Below, piece by piece: positions 30,771 to 39,888 of a DNA stretch of 42,565 bases. The notes beneath the pieces were generated by a model. It worked only from the letters and a program-made list of their open reading frames with translations, had not been told where the DNA came from and ran no database searches. A program made the translations under genes and the position numbers. Each line of letters opens with the position of its first letter. The first letter of the stretch is position 1. Origin of the DNA: Rhodospirillales bacterium Ga0074136 (GTDB taxonomy: Bacteria; Pseudomonadota; Alphaproteobacteria; Acetobacterales; Acetobacteraceae); the NCBI GenBank assembly GCA_001464375.1, contig LNEW01000123.1, forward strand, positions 1 to 42,565. The letters run 5' to 3'.

Positions 30771-31730
30771 TCAGCGCGGGACGTCAAGCCTTTGCAGGAT
30801 CGGGCGCCACTGGTCGTCCGTGCGCTTCAGGAAATTCGCGAAATCATCGGGGGTGCCGCCGGCGACGAACTGGCCGTCGGTGGTCAGCCGGTCGCGGATG
30901 CGGGCATCCTGCAGCGCCTCATTCGCCGCGGCATTCACCCGCTGCACGACATCGGCGGGGGTGCGCGCCGGCGCCAGCATGCCGAACCAGGACAGCACTT
31001 CCAGCCCGGGCGCGAACTGCGCAATGGACGGCACCTCGGGCGTCGATTCCACGCGCCGTTCGCTGGTCCAGGCGATCAGGCGGCCCTGCCGGTTGCGATG
31101 CACCGGCTGCGCCGTGCCGCCGGCAACGATCAGCATATCCAGGTCACCCGCCAGGAACGCCGCCAACTGCGCGGAATCGCCGCGATAGGTCACGTCCTGC
31201 ATGGTGATGCCGAGCCGCTCCATCACCATCAGCATCGCCACGTTGGTCAGCGTGGTCGGCCCATTGGTGCCATAGGTCATCACCCCCGGCCGCGCCTTGG
31301 CCGCCGCCACCCAGGCCGGCACATCGACCGGCCCGCCGGCCAGCTTCGTGATGATCCCGAAGGGAAAGGTCGTGGCCAGCATGACCGGCGCGAAATCATC
31401 CACCTTGTAGGGCAGGTTCGGCACGATCACCGGGTTGATGGTCAGCGTGGTGCCGGCGGCCATCAGCAGCGTCTGCCCATCCGGCCGGGCGCGGGCCACG
31501 TATTCCGCGCCGATGACGGTATTGGCGCCGGGGCGGTTCTCCACCTGCACGGTCTGGCCGAGCAGCGCGGTCATGCGCTCCGCCAGCAGGCGGGTGACGA
31601 TGTCGGTGCTGCCGCCCGGCGCGAAGGGCACGACCACGGTGATCGGCCGAGCCGCACCCTGGGCGAGGGCCGGCGCGGGAAGCAGGGCGAGCGCGCCGAG
31701 CAGCGGCCGGCGGCGGATCGGGAATGTCAT
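30771..31730 (-). CDS. Bug-family (TctC) periplasmic substrate-binding protein
   Basis: A 319-residue extracytoplasmic receptor. The signal peptide reads MTFPIRRRPLLGALALLPA and ends ALAQ. The mature protein starts with ITVVVPFAPGGSTDIVTRLL, and has YRGDSAQLAAFLAGDLDM as the second family block. The ATG at 31730 has AGGA 9 bp before it; a TTG two codons earlier is less likely. It lies 64 bp after the permease gene, in the same direction, so it may be co-transcribed with the amino-acid ABC genes, although it belongs to a different transporter type. Ligand unknown. Confidence 0.9.
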   Translation of the reverse strand: MTFPIRRRPLLGALALLPAPALAQGAARPITVVVPFAPGGSTDIVTRLLAERMTALLGQTVQVENRPGANTVIGAEYVARARPDGQTLLMAAGTTLTINPVIVPNLPYKVDDFAPVMLATTFPFGIITKLAGGPVDVPAWVAAAKARPGVMTYGTNGPTTLTNVAMLMVMERLGITMQDVTYRGDSAQLAAFLAGDLDMLIVAGGTAQPVHRNRQGRLIAWTSERRVESTPEVPSIAQFAPGLEVLSWFGMLAPARTPADVVQRVNAAANEALQDARIRDRLTTDGQFVAGGTPDDFANFLKRTDDQWRPILQRLDVPR

Positions 31731-31794
31731 GGGCAAGATCCTGGCGTTGGGTCGGTGGCGCTCTGGCGGCGCGATCCGCGGCAGTATCGCCCGA

Positions 31795-32469
31795 TCAGCG
31801 CCGCCCGGCCAGTTGCCGGTTCTCGAGCCGGCTCAACACCCGCACCAACGGCCAGAGCAGGATGAAATACACCACTGCCGCGACCATGATCGGCGTCGCG
31901 TTGTAGGTCACGGATTGCGCCTGGCGCGCCTGGAACAGCAACTCCGGCAGCGCGACGACGGAGGCGATGGAGGTGAGCTTCACCACCTCCAGCGTGTTCG
32001 AGATCAAATCCGGCAGCACGTTGCGCACCGCCTGCGGCAGCACGACGTTCACCATGGTCTGCCCGCGCGTCAGGCCGGTCGATCGCGCGGCCTCGATCTG
32101 CCCGCGCGGGATGCTCTCGATCCCGGCGCGCAGGATCTCGCCGTAATAGGCGCCGGTGTTGAGGAAGAAGCCGATCGCCACTGCCCCCCAGGCGCCGACG
32201 TCGAGCCCGATGAAGGGCAGCCCGGCGAAGATGAAGATCAGCAGCACCAGTGGCGGCAGCGCGCGGAAGGTATCCACCCAGGCGCGCAGCGGCCACTTCA
32301 CCCACGGCGAACGCACGGTCGACAGCACGGCGATGATGACGCCGCCCAGGATGCCGAGCGGGACCACCAGCGCCGAGAGCAGCAGCGTCGCCTGCAGCCC
32401 CTGCCAGAGGATCGGCCAGGCATCCTGGACGATCTGCCAGTTCAGGAAGGTGTCGAGGAAGACGTCCAC
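31795..32469 (-). CDS. Amino-acid ABC transporter permease (HisM/GlnP-type), second
   Basis: A 224-residue inner-membrane permease with about five hydrophobic segments. The polar-amino-acid permease pattern is present: VDTFRALPPLVLLIF, GAYYGEILRAGIESIPRGQ and the EAA coupling loop EAARSTGLTRGQTMVNVVLP, which docks on the ATPase. It starts with GTG at 32469 and lies 51 bp after the companion permease. With that permease, the ATPase at 33890 and the binding protein at 34642 it would import an amino acid. Confidence 0.9.
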   Translation of the reverse strand: MDVFLDTFLNWQIVQDAWPILWQGLQATLLLSALVVPLGILGGVIIAVLSTVRSPWVKWPLRAWVDTFRALPPLVLLIFIFAGLPFIGLDVGAWGAVAIGFFLNTGAYYGEILRAGIESIPRGQIEAARSTGLTRGQTMVNVVLPQAVRNVLPDLISNTLEVVKLTSIASVVALPELLFQARQAQSVTYNATPIMVAAVVYFILLWPLVRVLSRLENRQLAGRR

Positions 32470-32520
32470 GACGCTAGGTCCGGGCCATGCGGTTCACGTG
32501 GCGTTGTTCGGACCGCATGG

Positions 32521-33201
32521 TCAGCGCTTCCACGCGAAGCGCGACTCGATCCAGCGACCGAGCACGACCACCGGAAAGAACAGCACCAGGTACGCGATGG
32601 CCCCCAGCGTCAGCGGCGACGGATTGAACGAGAACGACACCCCCGCATTCGCCGCCCCCAATATGTCCGGCACCGCCACGACCGAAGCCAGCGCCGTGCC
32701 CTTGGTGATCGCGATGGTGCGGTTGGTCAGCGGCGGGATGGTGATGCGCAGCGCCTGCGGCAGCACCACGTAGCCCAGCGTCTGCAGGAAGCCGAGCCCG
32801 GTCGATCGCGCCGCCTCCCACTGCCCCTTCGCGACGCTGGTGATGCCGGCCCAGAAGATCTCCTCGGAGAACGCCATCAGCACCAGGGTCAGTGCCAGCC
32901 AGGACGCGACGAAGCCCGACAGTTCCACGCCTGCATTGGGCAGCCCGAAGAACAGCAGCACGATGATCACCAGCGGCGGCAGCGCGCGGAACAGGTCGAC
33001 CACGAAGATGATCAGCCAGTTCAGCGGCCGGATGCCGAAGGCGCGCAGCAGCGCCAGCGCCAGCCCCGCCGCCAGCCCCGCGGCGATGATGCACAGCGCC
33101 AGCACCACGGTCAGCCCGAAGCCCTCGATGATCTTGGGCAGGTACTGCGCCATGACGCGCGCATTGAAGAAGCTGTCGGTGAAGCGTTCCCAGCCGGTCA
33201 T
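32521..33201 (-). CDS. Amino-acid ABC transporter permease (HisQ/GlnP-type), first
   Basis: A 226-residue permease similar to its neighbour. VVDLFRALPPLVIIVLLFFG, SEEIFWAGITSVAKGQWEAA and the coupling loop with ARSTGLGFLQTLGYVVLPQA are visible, along with a WIESRFAWK tail. I chose the ATG at 33201; one four codons earlier (33213) is also possible, and neither has a strong ribosome site. The 62-bp gap to the divergent MORN-like gene must hold the promoter if the permeases are not transcribed from further upstream. Confidence 0.88.
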   Translation of the reverse strand: MTGWERFTDSFFNARVMAQYLPKIIEGFGLTVVLALCIIAAGLAAGLALALLRAFGIRPLNWLIIFVVDLFRALPPLVIIVLLFFGLPNAGVELSGFVASWLALTLVLMAFSEEIFWAGITSVAKGQWEAARSTGLGFLQTLGYVVLPQALRITIPPLTNRTIAITKGTALASVVAVPDILGAANAGVSFSFNPSPLTLGAIAYLVLFFPVVVLGRWIESRFAWKR

Positions 33202-33263
33202 GGCGTGTCCCATCCGGCCCCGGCTGCGCTATTCTGCGCCCCGCCGATGAAGGGATGTGACGG

Positions 33264-33848
33264 ATGACGCTGCCGAAGACCCCCGCCCTGGCCCTGATGG
33301 CCCTGTTGTTTGCCGCCGCCGGCCCGCCACCGGAAGCCGAGCGCATGGTCCCCGGCGGCCGCGGCGGCTTCGTCAGCGACGGGCCCGATGGCTGCTGGCT
33401 GTGGGCGAGCGGCATCCGCGCCACGGCCCAGCGCCTGACCACGTCCTGGACGGGCCCCTGCCCGGAGGGCCCCGCGGAGGGCGAAGGCCGTGCCGAAGTC
33501 CGCTGGCTGGAAGACGGCGTCGAGCGCGGCATGATCTACGAAGGCCACCTCCGGCGCGGCAAGAACGAGGGCACCGGCCGCCTCACGCTCACCGCCGGCA
33601 AGGATATCCGGGTGATCCAGCACGGCACCTTCCGCGACGATCACTTCGTCTCGGGCCGCGTGGAAATCCCCGGCCCGGGCATCGTCTACGAAGGCGGCTG
33701 GAGCATTGCCCATCCGAACGGCCCTGGCCGCCTGGTCATCAATGGCCGCGTCATCGAGGGCGACTGGATCAATGGCTGCCTGCGTACGCCGCAGGGCTGG
33801 GTCGCCTTCACCCGCGCGGCGCGGGAATGCGAAGGCCGCGATACCTGA
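33264..33848 (+). CDS. Exported MORN-repeat-like protein
   Basis: A 194-residue protein with a signal peptide (TPALALMALLFAAAG). It contains MORN-like units: YEGHLRRGKNEGTGRLTLTA near residue 92, YEGGWSIAHPNGPGRLVI near 147 and IEGDWINGC after that. These short beta-hairpin repeats usually mediate contacts with membranes or partners. Four Cys could form disulfides outside the cytoplasm. AAGGGATG precedes the ATG. The gene lies opposed between the two halves of the amino-acid ABC locus. Specific function unknown. Confidence 0.8.
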   Translation: MTLPKTPALALMALLFAAAGPPPEAERMVPGGRGGFVSDGPDGCWLWASGIRATAQRLTTSWTGPCPEGPAEGEGRAEVRWLEDGVERGMIYEGHLRRGKNEGTGRLTLTAGKDIRVIQHGTFRDDHFVSGRVEIPGPGIVYEGGWSIAHPNGPGRLVINGRVIEGDWINGCLRTPQGWVAFTRAARECEGRDT

Positions 33849-33889
33849 CGACAGGCGCGGTGCAGCGCCTCCGCTGGCACGGCGCGGCA

Positions 33890-34642
33890 TCAATGCCGCT
33901 CGATCTGGCGGATGAAGTTGCGCGTGCGTTCGTGCTTGGGCGCGTCGAAGAAATCGCCCGGATTTCCTTCCTCGACGATCAGCCCATCGGCCATGAAGAC
34001 CACGCGGTCGGCGGCCGCCTTGGCGAAGCCCATCTCGTGGCTGACCACCACCATGGTCATGCCGTCCTCGCGCAATTCGCGCATCACCGCGAGCACGCCG
34101 CCGACCAGTTCGGGGTCGAGCGCGCTGGTCGGTTCGTCGAACAGCATCACGCGCGGTTCCAGCGCGATGGCACGCGCGATCGCCACGCGCTGCTGCTGCC
34201 CGCCGGAGAGTTGCAGCGGGTAGTGATCCGCCCGGTCGCCCAGATGCACCCGATCCAGCGCCGCCGACGCCTTCGCCTCGGCCTCCGCGCGCCCCAGCCC
34301 CTGCACCTTGCGCAGCGCCAGCGCGACATTCCCCAGCGCCGTCATGTGCGGGTAGAGGTTGAAGGACTGGAACACCATGCCGATGCGCTGCCGCGCCTTG
34401 TTGATGTCGGTGCGGGTATCGAGCATGTCGATCCCGTCCACCGTGACCGAGCCCGAGGACGGGTCCTCCAGCCGGTTCAGGCAGCGCAGCAGCGTGGACT
34501 TGCCCGACCCCGACGGGCCGATCAGGAAGACCAGCTCCTTCTCGGCCACCACCAGGTCCACGCCCTTGAGGACATGAAGGTGGCCGAAATGCTTGTGGAC
34601 GGCGCGCGCCTCGACGATCGGCGCGCGCCCGGTGCCTGGCAT
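33890..34642 (-). CDS. Amino-acid ABC transporter ATP-binding protein
   Basis: A 250-residue ABC ATPase of the HisP/GlnQ type. Walker A is [13 protein letters not shown], the Q-loop [12 protein letters not shown], the signature [14 protein letters not shown], Walker [16 protein letters not shown] and the switch His is in [10 protein letters not shown]. All are intact. The start overlaps the stop of the binding-protein gene by one base (TGATG). It should work with the permeases at 32521 and 31795, beyond the opposing MORN-like gene. Confidence 0.94.
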   Translation of the reverse strand: MPGTGRAPIVEARAVHKHFGHLHVLKGVDLVVAEKELVFLIGPSGSGKSTLLRCLNRLEDPSSGSVTVDGIDMLDTRTDINKARQRIGMVFQSFNLYPHMTALGNVALALRKVQGLGRAEAEAKASAALDRVHLGDRADHYPLQLSGGQQQRVAIARAIALEPRVMLFDEPTSALDPELVGGVLAVMRELREDGMTMVVVSHEMGFAKAAADRVVFMADGLIVEEGNPGDFFDAPKHERTRNFIRQIERH

Positions 34643-35481
34643 CAGCTGCAGGTCGGGTTCTGCGGCGTCGGGTCGAAGCCCGGCATGTCGGGCGGGCCAT
34701 AGCCGGGGAATTCGATGCGCTCCGCCTGGTCCGGGCCGGGCGCGTTGCCGAACCAGCGTTCGGACAGCCGCGCCACCGTGCCGTCGCGCTTCATGCAGGT
34801 CAGGATGTCCTCGACCTGGTTGCGCATTGCGCCGGAGTCGCGCCGGAACGGCGTGCCCCAGTGCAGGCGCGACCCCGGCAGCACGAAGTCCGCCACGTAT
34901 TGCGGCGTGCGCGACGCCGAATACCGCACCACGGTGTTGCCCGACAGGTTCGCATAGGCGCGCCCCTGGATCACCGCCTGCGCCGCATCCGCCTGGCTGT
35001 CGAAGGCCATCAGCGTCAGGTTCAGCCGCTGCGCGTTGGTGGTCACCCACTGCTCGTAGGGCGTGCCCTTGTTCACGCTGATGGTCTTGCCGCGCAGGTC
35101 TTCTTCCGAGCGGATCGGCGGCGTGCCGCGGCGGATGCCGAATTGCAGCTCGGTCCAGATGTAGCCCTCGGTGAACAGCAGCGCCTCGGCGCGTTCCCGC
35201 GTCACCGTGGTGGGGGCACACAGGAAATCGTAGCGGCCCGCATTCAGCGCCGGGATCAGGCCCGAGAAGGCCGCGCTGTCGATCACGATCTCGCGGCCCA
35301 TGCGGCGCGCAACCTCGCGGAACAGGTCGATCTGGAAGCCCTGCACGCCCCCCTGGAGCGAGGGGAAGGCATGCGGCGCGAAGGTGCCATCGACCGCGCA
35401 GCGCAGCGGCGGCTGGCCTTGCGCCAGGGCCGGGCCTGCGACGGCGGCCGAAATGAGGGCGGCGGCGAGAAGCCTGCGCAT
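34642..35481 (-). CDS. Amino-acid ABC transporter periplasmic binding protein
   Basis: A 279-residue solute-binding protein of family 3. The signal peptide [19 protein letters not shown] ends at AQG. The mature domain shows [31 protein letters not shown] and [17 protein letters not shown]. It begins a transport operon with AGGAGGT 6 bp before the ATG. It delivers an amino acid or related polar compound to the permeases. Two Cys near the ends (PLRC and PTCS) could pair. Ligand cannot be predicted. Confidence 0.91.
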   Translation of the reverse strand: MRRLLAAALISAAVAGPALAQGQPPLRCAVDGTFAPHAFPSLQGGVQGFQIDLFREVARRMGREIVIDSAAFSGLIPALNAGRYDFLCAPTTVTRERAEALLFTEGYIWTELQFGIRRGTPPIRSEEDLRGKTISVNKGTPYEQWVTTNAQRLNLTLMAFDSQADAAQAVIQGRAYANLSGNTVVRYSASRTPQYVADFVLPGSRLHWGTPFRRDSGAMRNQVEDILTCMKRDGTVARLSERWFGNAPGPDQAERIEFPGYGPPDMPGFDPTPQNPTCS

Positions 35482-35630
35482 GGTGGAAACCTCCTGTTCA
35501 CGTTGTGCCCTGCAACATTTCCAGATGGCTGCCCTGCTGTCCATGCGCGCCTCGCCACAAAACTGCCTTGCGAGCGTCCCGGTGGCGCCCCGGCGGTGGT
35601 GTTCAACCAGCGATGAACGGAGACACCGCC

Positions 35631-35837
35631 ATGCCTGTCATCCCCATTGCCATGATCACCACCGGCCTGCTGGGCAACCTGCTGCTGGTCGTTCTGCTGC
35701 TGGGCGACGCCACCGCGCCGGGGCGGGTGCCGCTGGTGGTGGCCGCGGTGCTCGCGATCGGCGGTGGGGCGCTGATGCTGGGCGGGCTGCGCCTGCTGGA
35801 ACCGCGCCGCCCCGCGCCGCTCGATCACCGTTCCTGA
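35631..35837 (+). CDS. Small inner-membrane protein, unknown function
   Basis: A 68-residue protein made of two hydrophobic helices: IAMITTGLLGNLLLVVLLLG, then VPLVVAAVLAIGGGALMLGG, closed by a basic Arg/Pro-rich tail that should stay in the cytoplasm. GGAG precedes the ATG at 35631; an in-frame ATG at 35613 would add six residues. Its 3' end overlaps the end of the convergent Nudix gene by 13 bp. I do not recognise a family. Confidence 0.6.
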   Translation: MPVIPIAMITTGLLGNLLLVVLLLGDATAPGRVPLVVAAVLAIGGGALMLGGLRLLEPRRPAPLDHRS

Positions 35838-36511
35838 TGCCGATTGTCCATCCCGCGGAACACGATCAGCGGGCGTGAGGACCGCGCCCGCGGCACCATC
35901 TCCAGCCAATCGAGGAATTCCACCAGCACCTTGCCGGTGATGTCCGCCACGTGGTGGCGATGCGCGGCCTCGGGCGTGTACCAGTCCAGGCGCTCCAGTT
36001 CGCCCGATCCGGCGATGGTGCCGTGCACCGATTCGGCCGGGGCCGCGAGGAAGCGGGCGTTGAAGCGGATCGGCCGGCGCCCGGGTGTCACGGCCCGGCA
36101 GATGTAGTGCAGCGCGCCGAGGTCGGCCGCGACACCCTCGCCACGGCGTTCGCCCAGCAGCAGGCCGGTCTCCTCGTGCAGTTCGCGCACCGCGGCGATG
36201 GCGATGGCGCGCGCGCGGCCCGGCGTGGCGCGGCGTTCCAGCATGCGCTGCGTAGCGGGAATCATGTCCCGGATGGCGGGCTGGCGATGGTCGTCCGGGT
36301 CCACGCGACCGCCGGGGAAGACCATGACATCGGGCATGAAGCGGTGCTTCGCGTGGCGCTTGCCCATCAGCACCTCGGGTCCGGACGGGCCGATGCGCCA
36401 GACGATCAGGCTGGCGGCATCGCGCGGGCGGGCGGTATGGCGCGCCTGGCCTTCGGCATCGGCGCCGCCGGGGTTGTCCGCGGTCGGGTCCTCGCGACGG
36501 GTCTCAGTCAA
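35825..36511 (-). CDS. Nudix hydrolase
   Basis: A 228-residue Nudix protein. The Nudix box is nearly complete: GGRVDPDD near 67-74 is followed, after an insert of about 30 residues, by AAVRELHEETGLLLGE (residues around 106-121), which holds the metal-binding REXXEE core. The insert is typical of CoA-diphosphatase-like or 'NUDIX with long loop' proteins. The start is a TTG at 36511, inside the end of the nitroreductase gene (8-bp overlap), because no Met precedes the domain. Substrate, probably a nucleoside diphosphate derivative, is unknown. Confidence 0.86.
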   Translation of the reverse strand: MTETRREDPTADNPGGADAEGQARHTARPRDAASLIVWRIGPSGPEVLMGKRHAKHRFMPDVMVFPGGRVDPDDHRQPAIRDMIPATQRMLERRATPGRARAIAIAAVRELHEETGLLLGERRGEGVAADLGALHYICRAVTPGRRPIRFNARFLAAPAESVHGTIAGSGELERLDWYTPEAAHRHHVADITGKVLVEFLDWLEMVPRARSSRPLIVFRGMDNRHQER

Positions 36512-37316
36512 GCGCGAAGCCCCTCAGGCGCAGCCAGGTGCGGAAGCCGAAGCGCTCGGGCACGCTGAGTTGCCGTGCGGCGTTCTCCGACCAGGTGCAG
36601 CCCGCGGGCACCGGGCCGTGCACCTCCGGGTAGCGAGGCTTCTGGCGCGTGCGCAGCGCGTCATAGGCTTCGATCGCGGCGGGCAGCGTGCTGTCGTCGT
36701 AGGTCTCGCGGTGGATGACGGCCGCGGGCGGCAGGCGCGGCGTGGGTTCGTTGCGTGCCTCCGGCCAGCCCAGCGTCAGTCCTGCGACCGGATAGACGGC
36801 TTCCGGCAGCCCGAACAACGGCCCGACCTTCTCGATATGGCTGCGCACGTAGGAAATCGGGCAGGTGCCGAGCCCGGCGGCGTCCGCGGCGGCGATCGCC
36901 ATGCCCATGGCCAGCGCCGCATCCATCGCGGTGTTCAGGAAGGTGTCCATGTTGTTGTTGGCATGCGCGCGCCCGTGCAGCGTGCAGGCGGCCTGGCCGC
37001 GCCGCATGTCGCCGCAGAACAGCAGCAGGACCGGCGCGTCCTTGATCCAGGGCATGGTGCCGATCCAGTCGGCCACCCTGGCGATCTTGGCGGCATCGCG
37101 CGTGACGATGATGGAATACTGCTGCAGGTCGGATTTCGACGGCGCCGATTGCGCGGCGGCGAGGATGGTGTCGAGCAGCGGGTCCTCGACCTCGCGCGCG
37201 GCATAGCGGCGCGTGACGCGCCGGTCGAGCAGGGCGGCGAGGGCCGGCGGGATCTCCGCCGGCGGTTCGAAGGGCAGGGCGCCGTAGCGCGCGCGGATCA
37301 GGTCGTCAGGGGGCAT
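36504..37316 (-). CDS. Nitroreductase-family FMN oxidoreductase
   Basis: A 270-residue nitroreductase-fold flavoprotein. The FMN site is suggested by DRRVTRRYAAREVED near residue 31, AAQSAPSKSDLQQYSIIV around 54 and the GLGTCPISYVRSHIE block near 146. Such enzymes use NAD(P)H to reduce nitro compounds, quinones or flavins. It lacks any signal peptide. It ends inside the Nudix gene start, so the pair is translationally linked. The physiological substrate is unknown. Confidence 0.88.
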   Translation of the reverse strand: MPPDDLIRARYGALPFEPPAEIPPALAALLDRRVTRRYAAREVEDPLLDTILAAAQSAPSKSDLQQYSIIVTRDAAKIARVADWIGTMPWIKDAPVLLLFCGDMRRGQAACTLHGRAHANNNMDTFLNTAMDAALAMGMAIAAADAAGLGTCPISYVRSHIEKVGPLFGLPEAVYPVAGLTLGWPEARNEPTPRLPPAAVIHRETYDDSTLPAAIEAYDALRTRQKPRYPEVHGPVPAGCTWSENAARQLSVPERFGFRTWLRLRGFALD

Positions 37317-37353
37317 GGGCGCAGCGTGGCACCGGGCGCGGCCGGCGGGAAGG

Positions 37354-37827
37354 TCATGCGTCGGGGACCGGCCAGACCACGCGGAAACCTTCGAAGACCA
37401 CGGGCTCCTCCCCGGTCAGCACGAAGCCCTCGCGTGCCGCCTGCCGGCCGAAGAATTCGTAATGATTCGCGAGCCACACCGCGCGGCTGCGGTCGCCTTC
37501 GCCCTCGACCCAGGCGAATTCATCGGTGACGCCGCCGAGCGGGCCGACCGTCACGTCCGTGGTGCGCCAGATGCAGGCCGGCCGGCCCGATCCATCCACC
37601 ACCAGCACGTGGTCGTCAGGTGCGGGACGCGGCGGCTTGCCGGGGCCGTAGTCGCGGTCGAGCGACGCCGTGGCGCGCTTGCGGCCCGCCAGGATCAGCG
37701 CGGCCAGCGCATCCGCGATTTCGGGCGTGTGACCATGCGCGACGACATCGTAGCGGTCGTGGTCGATGCCGCTGGCCGCGCGGTAGGCGGCCCAGAAGGC
37801 CTCGACCGCGGGCGAGTGGTCAGGCAC
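37354..37827 (-). CDS. ASCH-domain protein
   Basis: A 157-residue cytoplasmic protein with an ASCH domain, a PUA-like fold often tied to RNA binding or small-molecule hydrolysis. GRKRATASLDRDY near the middle, DHVLVVDGSGRPACIWRTTDV and FAWVEGEGDRSRAVWLANH follow the family pattern. The GTG at 37827 is chosen because homology starts with it; earlier ATGs lie inside the upstream acyl-CoA synthetase. It overlaps the end of that gene by 8 bp. No substrate can be given. Confidence 0.82.
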   Translation of the reverse strand: MPDHSPAVEAFWAAYRAASGIDHDRYDVVAHGHTPEIADALAALILAGRKRATASLDRDYGPGKPPRPAPDDHVLVVDGSGRPACIWRTTDVTVGPLGGVTDEFAWVEGEGDRSRAVWLANHYEFFGRQAAREGFVLTGEEPVVFEGFRVVWPVPDA

Positions 37828-39871
37828 GGACCACCCACGCATCCGCGACCGTGACACCCTGGCCCTGCGCATGGATGATCAGGGGATTGATCTCGGCCTC
37901 CGCGACCTCGGCCACGGCGGCCAGGCGGGAGACCGCGACAATCGCGGCGGCCAGCGCATCCAGGTCGCCCTTCGGCAGGCCGCGCCAGCCGGCCAGGGGT
38001 TTCAGGCCTTTCACCTCGGCGATCATGGCGTGCGCTTCGGCCAAGCCGACCGGGGCGCAGCGCAGCGCCGTGTCGCGGTGCAGTTCCGCCATCACGCCGC
38101 CGGCGCCGACCAGCACCACGGGGCCGGTCTCGGGGTCGCGGCGGAAGCCCAGGATCGCCTCGGCCAGGCCCTTCGCCATGGGCTGGGCGAGGAAGCCCGT
38201 GATGGTCGCGCCCGGCGCCTTCGCGGCGACGCGCGAAGCCATGGCGGTGGCTTCGGCGCGCAGCGCCGCGTCATCGGCGATGTTCAGCACGACGCCGCCG
38301 ACCTCGGTCTTGTGCGCGAGGTCGGGCGACAGGATTTTCAGCGCGACCGGGTAGCGCAGCCCTTCCGGCACACCATCCGGCGCGGCAAAGACCGCGACGC
38401 CGCTGTCGAGGCCGAGTGCCGCGAACAACCGCCGCGCATCCGCCTCGTCCGGTCGTGCGGGCAGGGCGTGGGCGATGGTGCCGGCTTCCGGCACGGCCCG
38501 CGGCGCCTGCCATTCGAGGAAGGCGCGGATCGCATCGGCGCAGGATTCCGGCGTGCGGAAGGCCGGGATGCCGGCCTCGCCCAGCATGCGCAGCGAGACA
38601 TCCGCCTGCGGCACCAGGAAGGCCGCGATCGGCTTGCCATGGCCGGCCTTCGCCGCACCGACCAGCCCCGCCACCGCATCGGCCGGGCGGAACTGTGCCG
38701 AGGAACCGATCACCGATAATGCGAGGTCGGTGTCCGGGTCGGCCGAGAGCGCCGCCATCGCGGCCTGCACCTTGTCGGCGCGCGTGCCGGCCAGCGTCAC
38801 GTCGATCATGCGGCCGTGATGCGGCAGGCCGGCCGCCTCCAGGCCCTCCACCGCGACCGCGTGCGGCGCGCGCGTCTCGATGCCCGCCACACCCAGCGCA
38901 TCGACGGCCATGGCACCGCCACCGCCGGTCGTGGTCATCACCGAGACGGCGCGCTTCGAGGCGAGCAGCGGCTTGCGGCCGATGAACAGCGCGGGCGCTT
39001 CCAGAAGCGCTTCGATCATCGTGACACGCGCGATGCCATGGGCGCGGAAGAAGGCGTCGGCGGCGGCGTCGGACCCCGCCAACGCACCGGTGTGGCTGTT
39101 GGCCAGTTCCGCGCCGAAGGAGGACCGCCCGAGCTTGAAGGCGATGATCGGCTTGCCCACGGCATGCGCGCGGCGCGCCGCCTCGGCGAGCAGGTCGGCG
39201 CGGCGAATGGCTTCGAGGAACAGCAGGATCGCGTCGGTGTCCGGGTCGTCCACCAGCAGGCCGGCGATTTCGCTCGCGCTGAGGTCGGCCTCGTTGCCGG
39301 TGCTGATCAGGTGGGAGAAGCCCATGCCGCGCGCCGCACCGCGCGCCATGATCGCGCCCAGCATCGAGCCCGACTGCGACACCAGCGCGAGGCGCCCGGG
39401 CGGCAGGGTCTCGGCCTCCAGCGCCGCGTTGACGGAACACGCGCTGCGCCCGTTCACGTTCACCAGGCCCATGGAATTCGGCCCGAGGATGCGCACGCCG
39501 GCGGCGCGCGCGGTGGCGAGCAGGCGTTCCTGACGCGCGACACCTTCGGGGCCGGCCTCCGCGAAGCCATCCGCCAGGATGGCGGCGACCGGGATGCCCT
39601 TGGCGGCGACATCGGCGATCACGCCTTCCACGTGTTCGGTGGCCAGAAGCAGGTAGGCCAGGTCCACCGGGCCGGGGATGGCAGCGATCGACGGATAGGC
39701 GCGTTCGCCGAGGATCGTCTCCGCGCGCGGGTTCACCGGATACAGCTCGCCATCGAAGCCGTGCTTGCGCAGGTAGATCTGCGCCCGCGCCGTGAGCCGT
39801 GTCGGGTCAGCCGACGCGCCGACCAGGGCGATCCGGCGGGGGTTCAGCAGGGCGGTGGCGAGGGCGGTCAT
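37820..39871 (-). CDS. ADP-forming acyl-CoA synthetase (acetate-CoA ligase type)
   Basis: A 683-residue single-chain enzyme that joins the alpha (CoA-binding) and beta (ATP-grasp) parts of NDP-forming acyl-CoA synthetases. The CoA-binding start is RRIALVGASADP. The phosphohistidine is likely H260 in LANSHTGALAGSD. VVLVGAGGVMAELHRD and EINPLIIHAQG close the ATP-grasp part. It makes or breaks an acyl-CoA with ATP or ADP. The ASCH gene overlaps its end. An upstream secreted-protein gene lies 17 bp before it. The acyl group is not known. Confidence 0.9.
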   Translation of the reverse strand: MTALATALLNPRRIALVGASADPTRLTARAQIYLRKHGFDGELYPVNPRAETILGERAYPSIAAIPGPVDLAYLLLATEHVEGVIADVAAKGIPVAAILADGFAEAGPEGVARQERLLATARAAGVRILGPNSMGLVNVNGRSACSVNAALEAETLPPGRLALVSQSGSMLGAIMARGAARGMGFSHLISTGNEADLSASEIAGLLVDDPDTDAILLFLEAIRRADLLAEAARRAHAVGKPIIAFKLGRSSFGAELANSHTGALAGSDAAADAFFRAHGIARVTMIEALLEAPALFIGRKPLLASKRAVSVMTTTGGGGAMAVDALGVAGIETRAPHAVAVEGLEAAGLPHHGRMIDVTLAGTRADKVQAAMAALSADPDTDLALSVIGSSAQFRPADAVAGLVGAAKAGHGKPIAAFLVPQADVSLRMLGEAGIPAFRTPESCADAIRAFLEWQAPRAVPEAGTIAHALPARPDEADARRLFAALGLDSGVAVFAAPDGVPEGLRYPVALKILSPDLAHKTEVGGVVLNIADDAALRAEATAMASRVAAKAPGATITGFLAQPMAKGLAEAILGFRRDPETGPVVLVGAGGVMAELHRDTALRCAPVGLAEAHAMIAEVKGLKPLAGWRGLPKGDLDALAAAIVAVSRLAAVAEVAEAEINPLIIHAQGQGVTVADAWVVRA

Positions 39872-39888
39872 GCGGGTGGTCTTCCGGT

